A stretch of 64,000 bases of DNA from Dryas octopetala (lineage: Eukaryota > Streptophyta > Magnoliopsida > Rosales > Rosaceae). A program made the translations under genes and the position numbers. Shown here one piece after another: positions 21,464-32,458 of the stretch. The stretch is from assembly GCA_963921425.1 (NCBI GenBank), contig OY992837.1, forward strand, positions 15,411,896 to 15,475,895. The letters are read 5' to 3'. The stretch's first letter is position 1. Every line of letters starts with the position of its first letter. A model generated the notes under the pieces. It worked only from the letters and a program-made list of their open reading frames with translations, was not told the DNA's origin and did no database searches.

Positions 21464-24400
21464 TTAACATTTGAAGAATCTGGTTGCTATGTGTTCTGCA
21501 ATTCCCAAGCTTGATGTTAGACCGGGTGACTCAATTCCAAAGAGGTTAACAAGACCAGTTATCCCATGAATGTCCTCCCCCTGCATGTATGAATACATAA
21601 TTAGTCCACATTTTTCGATACTAATAGTTCATGAACTCACCAAACAAAATCCACCCTCCACCACAGCCCATAGCAGTAAAAAGTATATCAATAAAACCAT
21701 ATCAACCATATATATATGAGATAATAGTTATAGTAGAGAGTTTCAATTACCACTTTAATTACAAAAATACAGCTCGTCATGCATGTCTATCATATTTAAA
21801 CTCTTTTTTTTTTTTTTTCAAAAATACCAAATTTAAACTCTATTGAAATAGGATAGAACAAAAAGAAAACACAAAACAGTGTATACATGTTGGGTAAACT
21901 TTAATGTCATCTGACATTTTAAAAAGCATATATAGGTCTAGAAATGAAGAAAATATAGTACGAAAATATATCAAGAATATAAATAGTAAAAACTTTGTAT
22001 GATACGTCGGAGTTTAATTGATCTTGTCTGACTTAAAAAGAAAATGACTACGGGAACCTAATTTTTTTTTCAAAATTTAGTTTTACAAAAAGGTTCTGTC
22101 ATGCTTTAAGATTAGGAATTGGATCTTAAGTATTTATTATTTTATTTTTTCAAAAAGAGGTTACTACAACTTTGCTTGGGCAGGACATCGGACAAAAGAG
22201 AGAAGATAGTGTGCCCAACAATTTTTACCCGATAACCAAAGCAATATTTTCAATCAAATGTCAGAAATCAACTGTCAGAGAATTGAGAAAAATCCTTGAT
22301 GCAAGTTAATATTGAACTAACAAACCTGACTTTGTTATTCCACTATTAGAAATAAGATAAAGTCAAATCATGTTAAAACCCTAACCAAATTAAACTGAAT
22401 TAGTCAATACTTTCCAACACGCTCATCAACCTTGCCTCTATGTTTCACTAGATTCAAGTGGATTTGGATCCCTCAATACAGGAATTCATGGATACTAGTT
22501 TCATTAAAGTACCTTGCACCCACATGATAAACCAAAGGTTGACCTAGAAGGATTTGGGTGAAATTTGTGGGTAAGACACCACAGTAACTGATGGAGTTTA
22601 AGAGCCTAATTGTAAAGGGATGACACACCTGTCTACGGCTAACTCGGAAGTTTTGCCTTCCTCCGTAACCCAATAAGGATTAGGCTTTGCTTCTGTTACA
22701 AGTTTCATTGTAGTTACAGACGACTCAGATACTATATATCTAGGACTGCCTTCAGTAATCACAAGTTTACATGCTTTGTCCATACACTTGATAAAAGTGT
22801 AAAAGGACCAATCACAGTCCAAGATAAAAGTGTCATGTCTAGAGGTTATTGTGAGACCATTCCAACATCCAGAGGATCATGGTGGTGCAAGGAAATTGAA
22901 ACAAATAAATAACATTAGAAACAAAAACAACAGTAAGGGGAAATGAAAATGCAGGGTAAAATAAAGGGACATTGTGAACCGAAGTAAAATTGCATTGAAG
23001 ACAGCAATCATTGATTGCCTTGTTGCTCCCAAATAAGAATCAAGAAACAATGGTATGGTATGATTTCGTGCAACTCGGTGAGTGTGGTCATTTTTCTTTT
23101 TTGGGATTCTCCTTTTTTTGGGAGACGGGGGTGGCAAAAGATAAATTAAAGACAAATTTGTACGGTTTAATGCACCTTACCTCACGCCAAGTGATAATTA
23201 ACTGAACAATTTTCAGTCAAAAACGAGACCAAACCGTGACACAATCTCAATGGACTAATCAGTAGAGGTATTTATGATGGTTAATAAGATTAAGATGTAA
23301 AGTATGTAAAGTATGTAAAGTATGTAAAGTATGCAAAGAATGCAGTAGATGCTATTACTTAGATGCTCATGTAATCTAGCCATCATAAGTCTCATGATGG
23401 ATCATGGATGTGTCAACAATTAAATTGTGACCTAATATTTTAGGTTGCAGTACGCAAGAACTAACCTGTACGACAAAATCAACAGGAGACTGTCGAGGAC
23501 CTGAAAGCTTCGGTCGAATCCCTGCATAACCTGGCTCGAGAGACCCATCCTTTAGATTGGGGTAGTACTTCCTTATCTCTGGGTAAAATAGCTTCATGCG
23601 GTTCGTACAGACAGAATAGTCAAACCTGGGACCAAGGGCTTGTCATGTTTATAAGAAAGTGTCCAACATCACACTTATACAGGTACACACCAAGGTTAAA
23701 TAAATGACGAAAATGGCTGAAACTTTTTCTTATCCAGTAGACAGCACAATGCGCTCATTGGACATGCAATAAAAACAACACCTCATCTTTGTGTATATAA
23801 TAGCATCTAAAATATATCTTTCAATTATAGCATTACAATACCACCCACAACATCATTTTAAAACTTTTTATCATTAATTTTTTATGACTTCAAACTTTTG
23901 CATCATGTATAGTATGTAATTTTAAGAGAAATTTCCCTCAAATGCAATGAAAAACAAATTGCATGCATAGGAACTTCTGCAATGTGTTTGCAACCACTTA
24001 ACCCAACAGACTTATTGACAATGCACAAAATACAACATAGTATAGAATGGAACAGAGGTCAAGAAACAATACTTATTTAGGAAGCTTGAAACATCATCAA
24101 CACTATCAATCCATTCAACATCGGGACCAAACTTGACCTGACCGTTCAAATCCAGAGTAACATGAACTCCAAGGCCACCATCCTCTGGTATAGGATATAC
24201 TAAATGTTTGAAGGGGCAGATTCTAGTATTAGATAGTGTGAAGTAGCACCCACGAGCGAAATGTGAAGGAGGAATAACTGCACTATGGAGGCCATCAAAT
24301 CGCTTTGCAAGGGCAGGGGCACTCAAACCTGTCGAGTTCACTACAAGCTTAGGAATGAGTACCATCTCTGGTTGCAGAGGAAACTTTCCATTCCAGTTTT

Positions 24401-25438
24401 CAAGTTGTTTGGTTTTGGAAATATGAAGGCACAGGTGATTTTCTTCAATATGGCCACCAATAACAGTAGTATTATAGGAGAAGGTTGTGCCGTGATTTTC
24501 AGCTTCACCCTGAACCCACATGGGGGTGATATTTCTTTCAATAACCAGTTTTAGCTCTCCATAATAAGATACTGAAACTCTACTCTATTTGAGCATGTAG
24601 TTTATCCTAACTTAATAAATTAGAAAGCTAGAAAGATTAAAATTCATACCACCAAAGACAGCATCAGCGAATGTGTATCTACAATCCCAGAAACTGGTGA
24701 TAGCAAGGCTTTCAAGCATTGCAATTCAGGCTCCAATCTCATGGCTTCTGAACCCTCCATCATTACCAAACCATCAACCCCATTTTTAATCCCACAATTC
24801 ATTAGAGTATTCAACTTTTGAACCTCTGCAGACCCAGTTGCAACTATGAGTTTACCAATTTTTTTATGAGGAATATTGTGTTCCAAGCAATATTTGTACA
24901 GCAATTCTCTTCCTCTTACACACAAGATTGCCTGCAAAATGGGTTGCAATTAGATTATTAAACTCATATGAGGAGAATTGGGAAATGGGTAATTATGTAT
25001 TGAGTATTTTTTAAATGAAGCTTTTCACTTTTTCATTTCTTTGGTTTTGTTTGGGTAGTACAGTCTGTCAGTCTTGGTAAAAATGATAAAAACAATCAGA
25101 AAAAGAAAGTGAAAGGAGAGAGAGACCTTGAGTGAATTGGGAGGGTAGTAAATGCCGGCATGGATGACCTCGCTGTTGCGAGAACTGGTGCCAGTGCCGA
25201 AGGTGGGAGCTGATTCTAAGACCAACACCTCTCTGCCCCTTAAAGCGAGCTCTCTGGCAACTGCTAATCCCACCACACCTGCCCCTATCACCACGCAATC
25301 TACCCTCTCTTTCGGAACCCTTCTGCTGCTGCTGCTAGTATTACGAGTCGTCAAACTCTTCAAAACCGATGATGATGATGATGATGATGATGGTGATAAC
25401 AGAATTCTCTCCAGCCTCTGAAACGTGCTTCTCAGCAT
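21464..25438 (-). CDS. L2HGDH: L-2-hydroxyglutarate dehydrogenase, 435 aa
   Basis: Five exons on the minus strand: 25438-25127, 24931-24650, 24509-24073, 23625-23466 and 21580-21464. All junctions are GT-AG and the joined frame is 435 codons. The enzyme is an FAD-dependent oxidoreductase that oxidises L-2-hydroxyglutarate to 2-oxoglutarate, normally in mitochondria. A Ser/Arg-rich presequence (1-45) is followed by the dinucleotide-binding GAGVVG at 52-57 in [18 protein letters not shown]. Further on come [54 protein letters not shown] and, near the end, [24 protein letters not shown], all typical of the family. I chose MLRSTF as start; an in-frame Met 25 codons upstream (MFVLYF) is possible but poorer. 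Length is close to animal and plant homologues. No lesions seen. Confidence 0.93.
23296..23340. repeat. Minisatellite of 9-bp units
   Basis: About four copies of 'gtaaagtat' plus a degenerate one, in intron 4 of the L2HGDH gene. Confidence 0.85.
25366..25394. repeat. Trinucleotide (GAT)n run encoding poly-Ser
   Basis: A GAT/ATG repeat on the plus strand encodes the Ser tract in the L2HGDH presequence on the minus strand, so it is a potentially length-variable coding microsatellite. Confidence 0.85.
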
Positions 25439-25882
25439 GTTTGGGGTTTTACCTTTCTCTCTTGGCTCACTCACCCCTGTGTTTTTTAGGAGATAAAAGT
25501 ACAACACAAACACTCTACAACACCATGAGCTTCGCTAGCAAACTTGAAAGTCGAAACTCCAGAAATATGAAGAGAAGATCGCTTTTTAGAGCTATTTTAG
25601 GATTCTGCAATTGTAATTTTAAATAGATTTAAATCTCATTAATTTTTTTTAACAATTTGAAAAATTTTAAATTTTGATAAAAATTAAATAAAAATTAAAA
25701 TTAAAATGCAAAAATTTTGAACTTTCTTATATTTATAAAAAATATTGAAGAGACTAAATAATATGGTAAATTTCATATGATAATACACATTAGAGGTAAA
25801 TACTGTTAAAAAAATAGTTTACTAATTAATAATTACATAAATAACACTTCAATTTTATTTATACTATAATATTGCAGTTAAA

Positions 25883-26042
25883 AGATAAATATATTGATTA
25901 ATTAATTGAGGGAGCTTAATAATTGTAATTAAAAGAGTGATTAAACATATTGATTAACTTAGTTAAAAAAATGATATAAGATAAACATATTGATTAATTA
26001 ATTGAAGGAGCTTAATAATTGCAATTAAAAGAGTGATTAAAT
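25883..26042. repeat. ~97-bp direct tandem duplication
   Basis: 'gataaa.atattgattaatt' and the following 40-odd bases recur at 25883 and 25980 with few differences, within the transposon. Confidence 0.75.
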
Positions 26043-26159
26043 TGTGTAATTAAAACAATAAAAAACATTGATCGTCTTTTGGTAATGTACTAATGTGTAC
26101 ATGAAAAAAATAAATGAAAAACATAAGAATAACTAAATTTGAAAAATAGTCCAAAGCCA

Positions 26160-26612
26160 CTGCCACCTGGACCAACCTAGGCCGACCCACCTACCTCTCT
26201 TACCCTATTTCCTCCAAACATACATTTTCATTTCTCTTTCAGACCCACCCAACCCAGCTCTGCTCCTATCTCTCTCGCAAACTATTTGTATAGAAACCTC
26301 CCCATAAGCTAAAAATTCTCAAACCCCCAAATTCAAAAACCCACTTGAACTCTCCAAACCCGTTTCTTTCTTTCCTTCTCTAACTCTCCCAAAAACGTAT
26401 GGACAAAACAAAACACAGAGACATTAAACGGCGCTGTATGAGTCATGACTCGCTCTCAAAGATTTCTTAGCACCAGTACCAGCGGCAACACCGCCTCCTA
26501 AGTCAGTCACTTTGGAGTCGGACTTCGTCGTCATACTCGTAGCGTTGCTCTGCGCCGTCATATGTGTGGTGGGTTTTCTAGCCGTGGCACGCTGCGGGTT
26601 TGTAGTGCAAGT
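26160..26612 (+). pseudogene. Captured 5' fragment of an ATL RING-H2 ubiquitin-ligase gene
   Basis: An apparent 5' UTR is followed by ATG at 26445 (MTRSQRFLSTSTSGNTAS), then a +1 shift and the membrane anchor TLESDFVVILVALLCAVICV, typical of the N-terminus of ATL E3 ligases. The sequence stops at ARCGFVVQ before any RING domain and runs directly into transposon sequence at about 26612. It has a frameshift and cannot make a ligase. Confidence 0.7.
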
Positions 26613-26859
26613 GAGCGAAATTTCATTGAATTTCGATAGTTTTCAATAATTTTGGTGAAACTTTGATAATTTCGGCAAAATATTGACGAAAAGTTGATGA
26701 ATATGTGTTAAAATTTTCATACCCCTAAAAAACAAAATTTTACTCCTTAATTATAGGATGGAAAAAGAATTTGTTTTTTGTTTTTTTGTTTTTAAAGGTT
26801 AAATGGCTAACTAAAGGCTAAAACACTTTTTAAATAAAAGTTTAAAATGGCCCCGTGGA

Positions 26860-27200
26860 GATTACTAATGAAAAATGATCCACTTTATAATGAGAAGCGC
26901 TTGCATTTTTTTTATTGGCTTATTTATCGATTTGTCATTCGAAACTGTATTACATTCTCATATTACCACTTGAAAGTATTTTTGTCCCACTTTACCACCT
27001 GTAACTTACACATGTGTCCCATTACCTTGTTCTGTCACTTCTATCAATAAGTCCGTCAAAAATGCTGACGTGGCAGAGGCAATTTGGATTTTTCACACCT
27101 AATGCCATTATAGATCACTTCTCTTCCACATGGCACACTGGGTACGTAGTACATGTGGCATGACACATGTGTATTTACAGTTTGTGGAGGGTTTAATTAA
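26860..27200. mobile_element. Possible 5' terminal region of a MULE
   Basis: It contains 'tgctgacgtggcag' and 'catgtggcatgacacatgtg' with 'gtcccattacc' blocks, the kind of sequence often seen near MULE ends and just upstream of transposase frames. No matching right TIR was found. Confidence 0.3.
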
Positions 27201-27485
27201 AGAAACTTAAATAAAAAGAAATCAAAACCCAAAAGTGAGAAAGAAATCAAAACCTAAAAATGAAAAAAAAATCAAAACAAACAAAAAAAAAGTCAAAAGG
27301 GTTTTGAAAAATGGTGAAGGGACAGAAAGGCTGAATTTTCAATCCTCCACTAAGAGGATTCTTGAATCGAAGGCTTTGTATTCTAGAGGAAGAATCTTAC
27401 AAAGGCGCCATTACTCTGCTTGGAGAGGGCGAGATAGAGGTTCCTTTATACGGTAACTGGACCCCATCTTTTAACCTTTTGTGGC

Positions 27486-29943
27486 TTGGAATTCATGTGC
27501 GATTTATCCAATGATTTGATTATGTTGAAGGATGATGATAAGTTATATGAGGTTCATATTGATCACACAACCAATGACACTGATCCTAATGCTGCTTTTG
27601 AAGATGATGAGGACACTGATTATGAAGTGGATGAGTTTAAGAGTCCTGAGAATTTTTCAAGTGATGATGATGAACACAAGATGAGGAGAGCAAGACCTTT
27701 GCCCAAGTTCATTAATTTTAGACCTAGTGACATACTTAACCCAATGTTCCACTGTAGCCCTTTGAAGACCACTCGATTTCCAAACATAAAAGTATGCAGG
27801 GAGGCAATAAGGATGTATTCAATAGTCAATGGTCATCTGATTAGGTTTATGATCAATGATTCATAAAAGGTACAATGTTGTGAATAAGTTTGTCCTCGGA
27901 AGTTGTATGCTTCAGCTGTCAATGGGAGCATGGAGATCTATGTGAAGACTTATGAACCAGAACATAATTTTGTGCAAGGGTGACTGAAACAAATATGCAG
28001 ATGCCAACTGGCTAGCAAAAAAGTATGCAAACAAGCTTGCCAGAACTCCAAGGTGGTCTTTAGGGGATTTCAAGGAGACAGTGGTATCAGAATTTAAGGT
28101 GAATGCATCCAAATCTGTAATATATAGAGCTAAGCTAAAGACTGTTGAGGTTTAGGAAGGGACCTACAAGCATCAATATGCTTCTTTATGAGATTATTGT
28201 GAAGAGCAGCAGAGAACTAATGAGAATACAACTATCAAAGTACAAAGCAACAATAAGGGTGAGAGATCAAGGTTCGAGAGAATATACATATGCCTTGGTG
28301 GGTTGAAAAAAGGATGGCTTGAAGGTTGTAGGCCATTTAATGGTTGTGATGGGTGCCATATCAAGGGCCTTCACCCTGGTCAGTTGTTAATAGTTGTGGG
28401 CATTGATGCTAATAATGGAATGTATCCAATGGCCCTAGTTGAGGTGGAAAATTATTCAACTTAGAAGTGGTTTCTTGGGTGGTTGGCAGAGGACTTGAAT
28501 ATAGAAAATAGCAGGAATTATGTGTTTAGGATTGATAAACAAAAGAGGCTAATTGATGCTATAGCTCATTTGTTTCCAGAGGCTGAGCATAAGCACGATT
28601 GGAAGCATTTATATGATAACTTCAAGAGTGCAGGTCACAGAAGCTTGGGACTAAAACTTCACATGGAGAGTATTGCGAGAGCTACAACCACTTCTTGGTG
28701 GGAGACTGAAATGGAAAAAATGTTGATGATGAATGAGAACGCTTAAGATCGGTTAAGCAAGAGGGATCCAAAGAATTGTTGCATGTTACATTTTCCATAC
28801 ATGGAGCAAGTGTGATGTCCTTATGAACAACTACTGTGAGGCATTCAACAAGGCAATCCTTGAGGCAAGAGACAAGCCTATCATCAGCATGCTTGAGAGG
28901 ATAAGACTATATATCATGCTGTTGATGGCAATGAGAAGAGGAAAGTGTGAAAAATGGAAGAAAAATATTGGTCCAAGAATTTCCAACTTGTAGAGGATAA
29001 CAGGAAATAGGGTCTATTCTGCATTCCCAAGTTTTCAGGAAGAAGGGTGGTTGTTGATTTGGACAAGAGAAGCTGCACTTGCAGAAAATGGAATCTCACA
29101 AGGATCCCCTGTTTGCATGCTTGCAGTGCAATTAGTTTCCTTCACAAGGATGCCTTGGATTATCTGGATCCATGTTACAACAAGGATGCTTACATGAAAG
29201 CTTATGGTCACACGATTCATCCCATGCCTAGCCAAGATATGTGGGCCAAGACTGGAAATGCACCACTTCTCCCACCTATATACCACAAACAACCTGGCAG
29301 GCCAAAGAAGAAGAGGGTTAGGTCACAAAACGAGCTTCCCCCTCCACCCACCAGTCGAAATAGGTTAAAAAGGTTTAACCTCAAAACCAAAGGTGGAAAG
29401 TGTGGGCAAGTGGGGCATAATCTTAGGAGTCGTGGTAGGCAGAAACAACAGCAGACCCAGCAAGATGATGTCACAACATCTCAACCAACTCAGGTTGTAT
29501 GTCCTTTTCTACTTCAATGCATGCATTTGTTATTATATGTTGACTAAAAGAACACTAAAGATAGGTCCATATATACATCATTCTGTCATTTGTTTCAGAT
29601 CCATATAATCAACACCACTTATGTCTTTCAGGTTAGACCTCCCAGTGCAAGATTTTAAGCAATGAGTAGCTCATCACAACCTCAACCTAACTCAACATCC
29701 CAGCCTCAACCTGACTCAACATCCCAGCCTCTTGGTGGCTCATCTTCTTAAAATATTGGCAGGTCATCATCTCAACCAATTGTGCAGTCTTCAAGTCAAC
29801 CTGCAGGGTAGTCTTTATCCTAACTAATTGGTCAGAAAAGATACAAGTCTCCCTCCAAGAAGAAGACACCAACAAGGAAGAAGAAGGCACTGAGGCATCC
29901 TTGTGATTTCACAAAGAAGAAGCTGCATTTCCCATGGGTCTGA
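27486..29943 (+). pseudogene. Decayed MuDR/MULE transposase
   Basis: The coding sequence is broken by several stops and frameshifts but recognisable throughout. It has an acidic N-terminal region (27486-27866) ending in FPNIKVCREAIRMYSIVNGH, typical of the MuDR N-terminal domain. The MULE core (28260-28740) includes KGWLEGCRPFNGCDGCHIKG, HPGQLLIVVGIDANNGMYP and the FPEAEHKHDWKHLYDNFK stretch. A SWIM zinc finger (CTCRKWNLTRIPCLHACSAI) lies near 29070-29130. The tail is basic, Pro/Gln-rich, with KKKTPTRKKK. The enzyme would have cut and pasted Mutator-like DNA; this copy is dead. Confidence 0.85.
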
Positions 29944-31840
29944 TGATTAAAACCTTCAAACCTATGTTCTCTTTCTCTCTCTCTGAAGCAAAAATTGGAG
30001 CACCAAAGCTGAAGCATTGTGGATCTGAGCTTAAAGGAAGCTTCGATCTGGTGCGTTCTTTCTTGTTATAGGTTAGGGTTTTCTAACTTAAAATCGATTT
30101 CGCAAATTTAGGGTTAAAAGAGGTTGGGGTTTTTAGGGCTTTTGTGGTCTATGATATTCCAGCAAAAATAAGTGATTTTCATAATAAGGTTTTCCTATTC
30201 GTTTTTGGAGTGTGATATATTTTGTTAGTATTTTGTGATTTATTTTGTATAGATCTCTTCAAATAACAGGTTTCTTCAACTTTTGGTGGGTTTCGCATGG
30301 ATGAATTTCTATATTACCCAGGACAGCTTTTTTTGTATCAGAATTTTCTGGTCAACTTGTTCACACATCTGTTTCTCTTGCCTTATTGAAAATTGTTCAC
30401 CATATTTATATGGGTTCAGGTATAATAAACCTTTTTTTTTTTTTTCATTTTCTTCCATTTTGGTGTGATTATGCTTTTTAAATAGATTCCTAGATTGATT
30501 CTATAGGTGAGAAAGTACACCCCTTTTATAGTGGTAGAAGGAACTATAGACAAGCTGTCTGGGTCAGTTGGTTTTGGTGATGTTACTGGGTGAGTGATTT
30601 AGTAGAAAATCTTTTTTTTTTTTTTTGTGTGTTTCTTCTCTTGGATGAAAAGGATAATTGAATATGGTCAGGTACATTGGAAAGAACTCCAAATCGGAGA
30701 GAATACCAATGACTACTCTTATATTGACTGAGGCATCTGATATGAGCAAGTGAGATTCATTTTCTTGTTTTGCTCTAAAATATTTAAAAGTGGGAAATTA
30801 ATAGATATGATATATCAATCTTCATTTATTCATATGTGATGAACTTATACTTCCATTCATAATTGGTTTGCTAAGTGATTCAATGTAATCAATTTGAGAA
30901 GTTAATGTTGTGAAATTTGTGAATTGTGATTATACTGAATGCAAAATGTTTATATATGTTGGTTCTTATAAAAAAACAGGGGTTGTGAATATAGATTGGT
31001 TATCGGTTGCATAAAATAAACTACAAACCCTCAAAGGATTTGAAGGACTTTCTAAGCTCACTGTAAGTACTCATAATTGAATTTTTTTTCATATTTTTGT
31101 GGTACAATCCAACAAATTTCATTTTGTAGTTCCGTGAGTTTTACATTACTAGTGGGATCTTAAGCTTGGTGTAGGGGATCTAGAAGGGGATGATAGTGCT
31201 ATAAAGTGGATTATTTTATTTTTGTGAATGTGGTGGGGGTGTGAATTTAAGTTGGTGAACACTTAGAAGATTAGTATAAAAGGTTGTAGTTTTCTGCTTA
31301 AGTGTATTGTACAGCAGCACATTTGGAACACCAGAGGTGTTTTGTAATGGATGATTTCTATGTCATATATATGTTATAATTGCTTTTGGATCAACTTATG
31401 AGTTTTCTGGTGAATGAAGCAGGTTACTGCATGCATTATTATCTTGTTCTTTAATTGGTTAGCAACAAGCACATTTGGAAACCATGTCCAAAGCTACATT
31501 AGGTCCTCCAATCAAATTTTAATTCTTCTATACATGTGGATATTACAAACAAAACCATTTTTAATTTGCAAATCATATTTCTTAAGCAACTTCATTTTGC
31601 AGTAGCTACCAACTCTCCTATTCAAACCAATATCCGAACTAATTTGTAACCGTAGCTTAAGACTAGCACCTGACTGACACATTAGTTTCTCATGTGAATG
31701 TCAGCCTCACTTTCAGATCCCACATAAACCAGCAACCTTACCAAAACAAGTGGTGCATATGGTCTTTCGCTATCCCAAACCCTACATCCTGGCGCAACTC
31801 TAAATGGTTCTTTAGTGGGCAATAAAGCTAGGAAAAAAAT
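29944..31840. other. Non-coding, probably transposon-derived DNA
   Basis: Apart from T-rich runs I see no repeat structure. Short coding-like islands on the plus strand (RYIGKNSKSERIPMTTLI near 30680, CEYRLVIGCIK near 30985) hint at old exon fragments, but I recognise no family. Confidence 0.35.
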
Positions 31841-32458
31841 AGTTGGGATTGCCAAGATTTATTGTAGTGACCCTATTGTTTATGTTCGAGTTATTGTATG
31901 ACAGAAGGATATATTACGATCCGATAATAATTAAATATGTTCATCAACTTTCTGGTTGTTCTGGATGGTCATGATATTCTGTTAGGCGTCATTCATGACT
32001 TGTGGAATAAAGAATTAAATAATAAATTAAATAATAAATATCATTTATTAATTATTCTTATTTTAGAAGTGTTTCTAATGGAAGACGATAAATTCCACTG
32101 CTAGAAGAATTAGAACCTAAGAGGTCACACTCTATATAAGGACGATGATCAAATAATAGAATGGTATATGAAAGATATAATTAATTAATGATATAAATTA
32201 ATTATTGAGTTGAAAATTAATTATTGAGAATAATTAATTAAAGTTCAAATTAAATTTGGGCTTATAATTATGATTGATATTTGGGCCAAACCTTAACAAT
32301 GCCCAAAGCCCAAGTAAGTTGGATTTAGGAAAAGCCCATAATAATAAATATGAGATATTTGACTTAGTAAATGGTTTGGATAAAACCATCAACTTAAGTC
32401 TAATCAACAAAGTTTAACTTATTAATTTATTTTGGATAATTGTAAAATAAATAAATAA
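31841..32458. other. AT-rich non-coding DNA
   Basis: It holds dense 'ttaatta' and 'aataaattaaataataaat' low-complexity sequence and no gene. Confidence 0.4.

Larger units (their letters stand above)
25650..26746. mobile_element. Transposon copy 2 of a 'cgaaattt'-rich family, with captured ATL fragment
   Basis: Its left part matches 37680-37900 ('aaaaaatattgaaga.ac', 'atatggta.gtttcat', 'aggcaaatactgttaaa'-like). Its right end ('gttaaaatttt...caaaattt.ac.cc', to 26746) matches the right end of the copy at 37636-38779. The interior differs: it contains a fragment of an ATL-type RING-H2 gene. The left end is decayed and I could not find a target duplication. It starts about 210 bp upstream of the L2HGDH start codon, so it sits in or next to that promoter. 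Confidence 0.6.
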
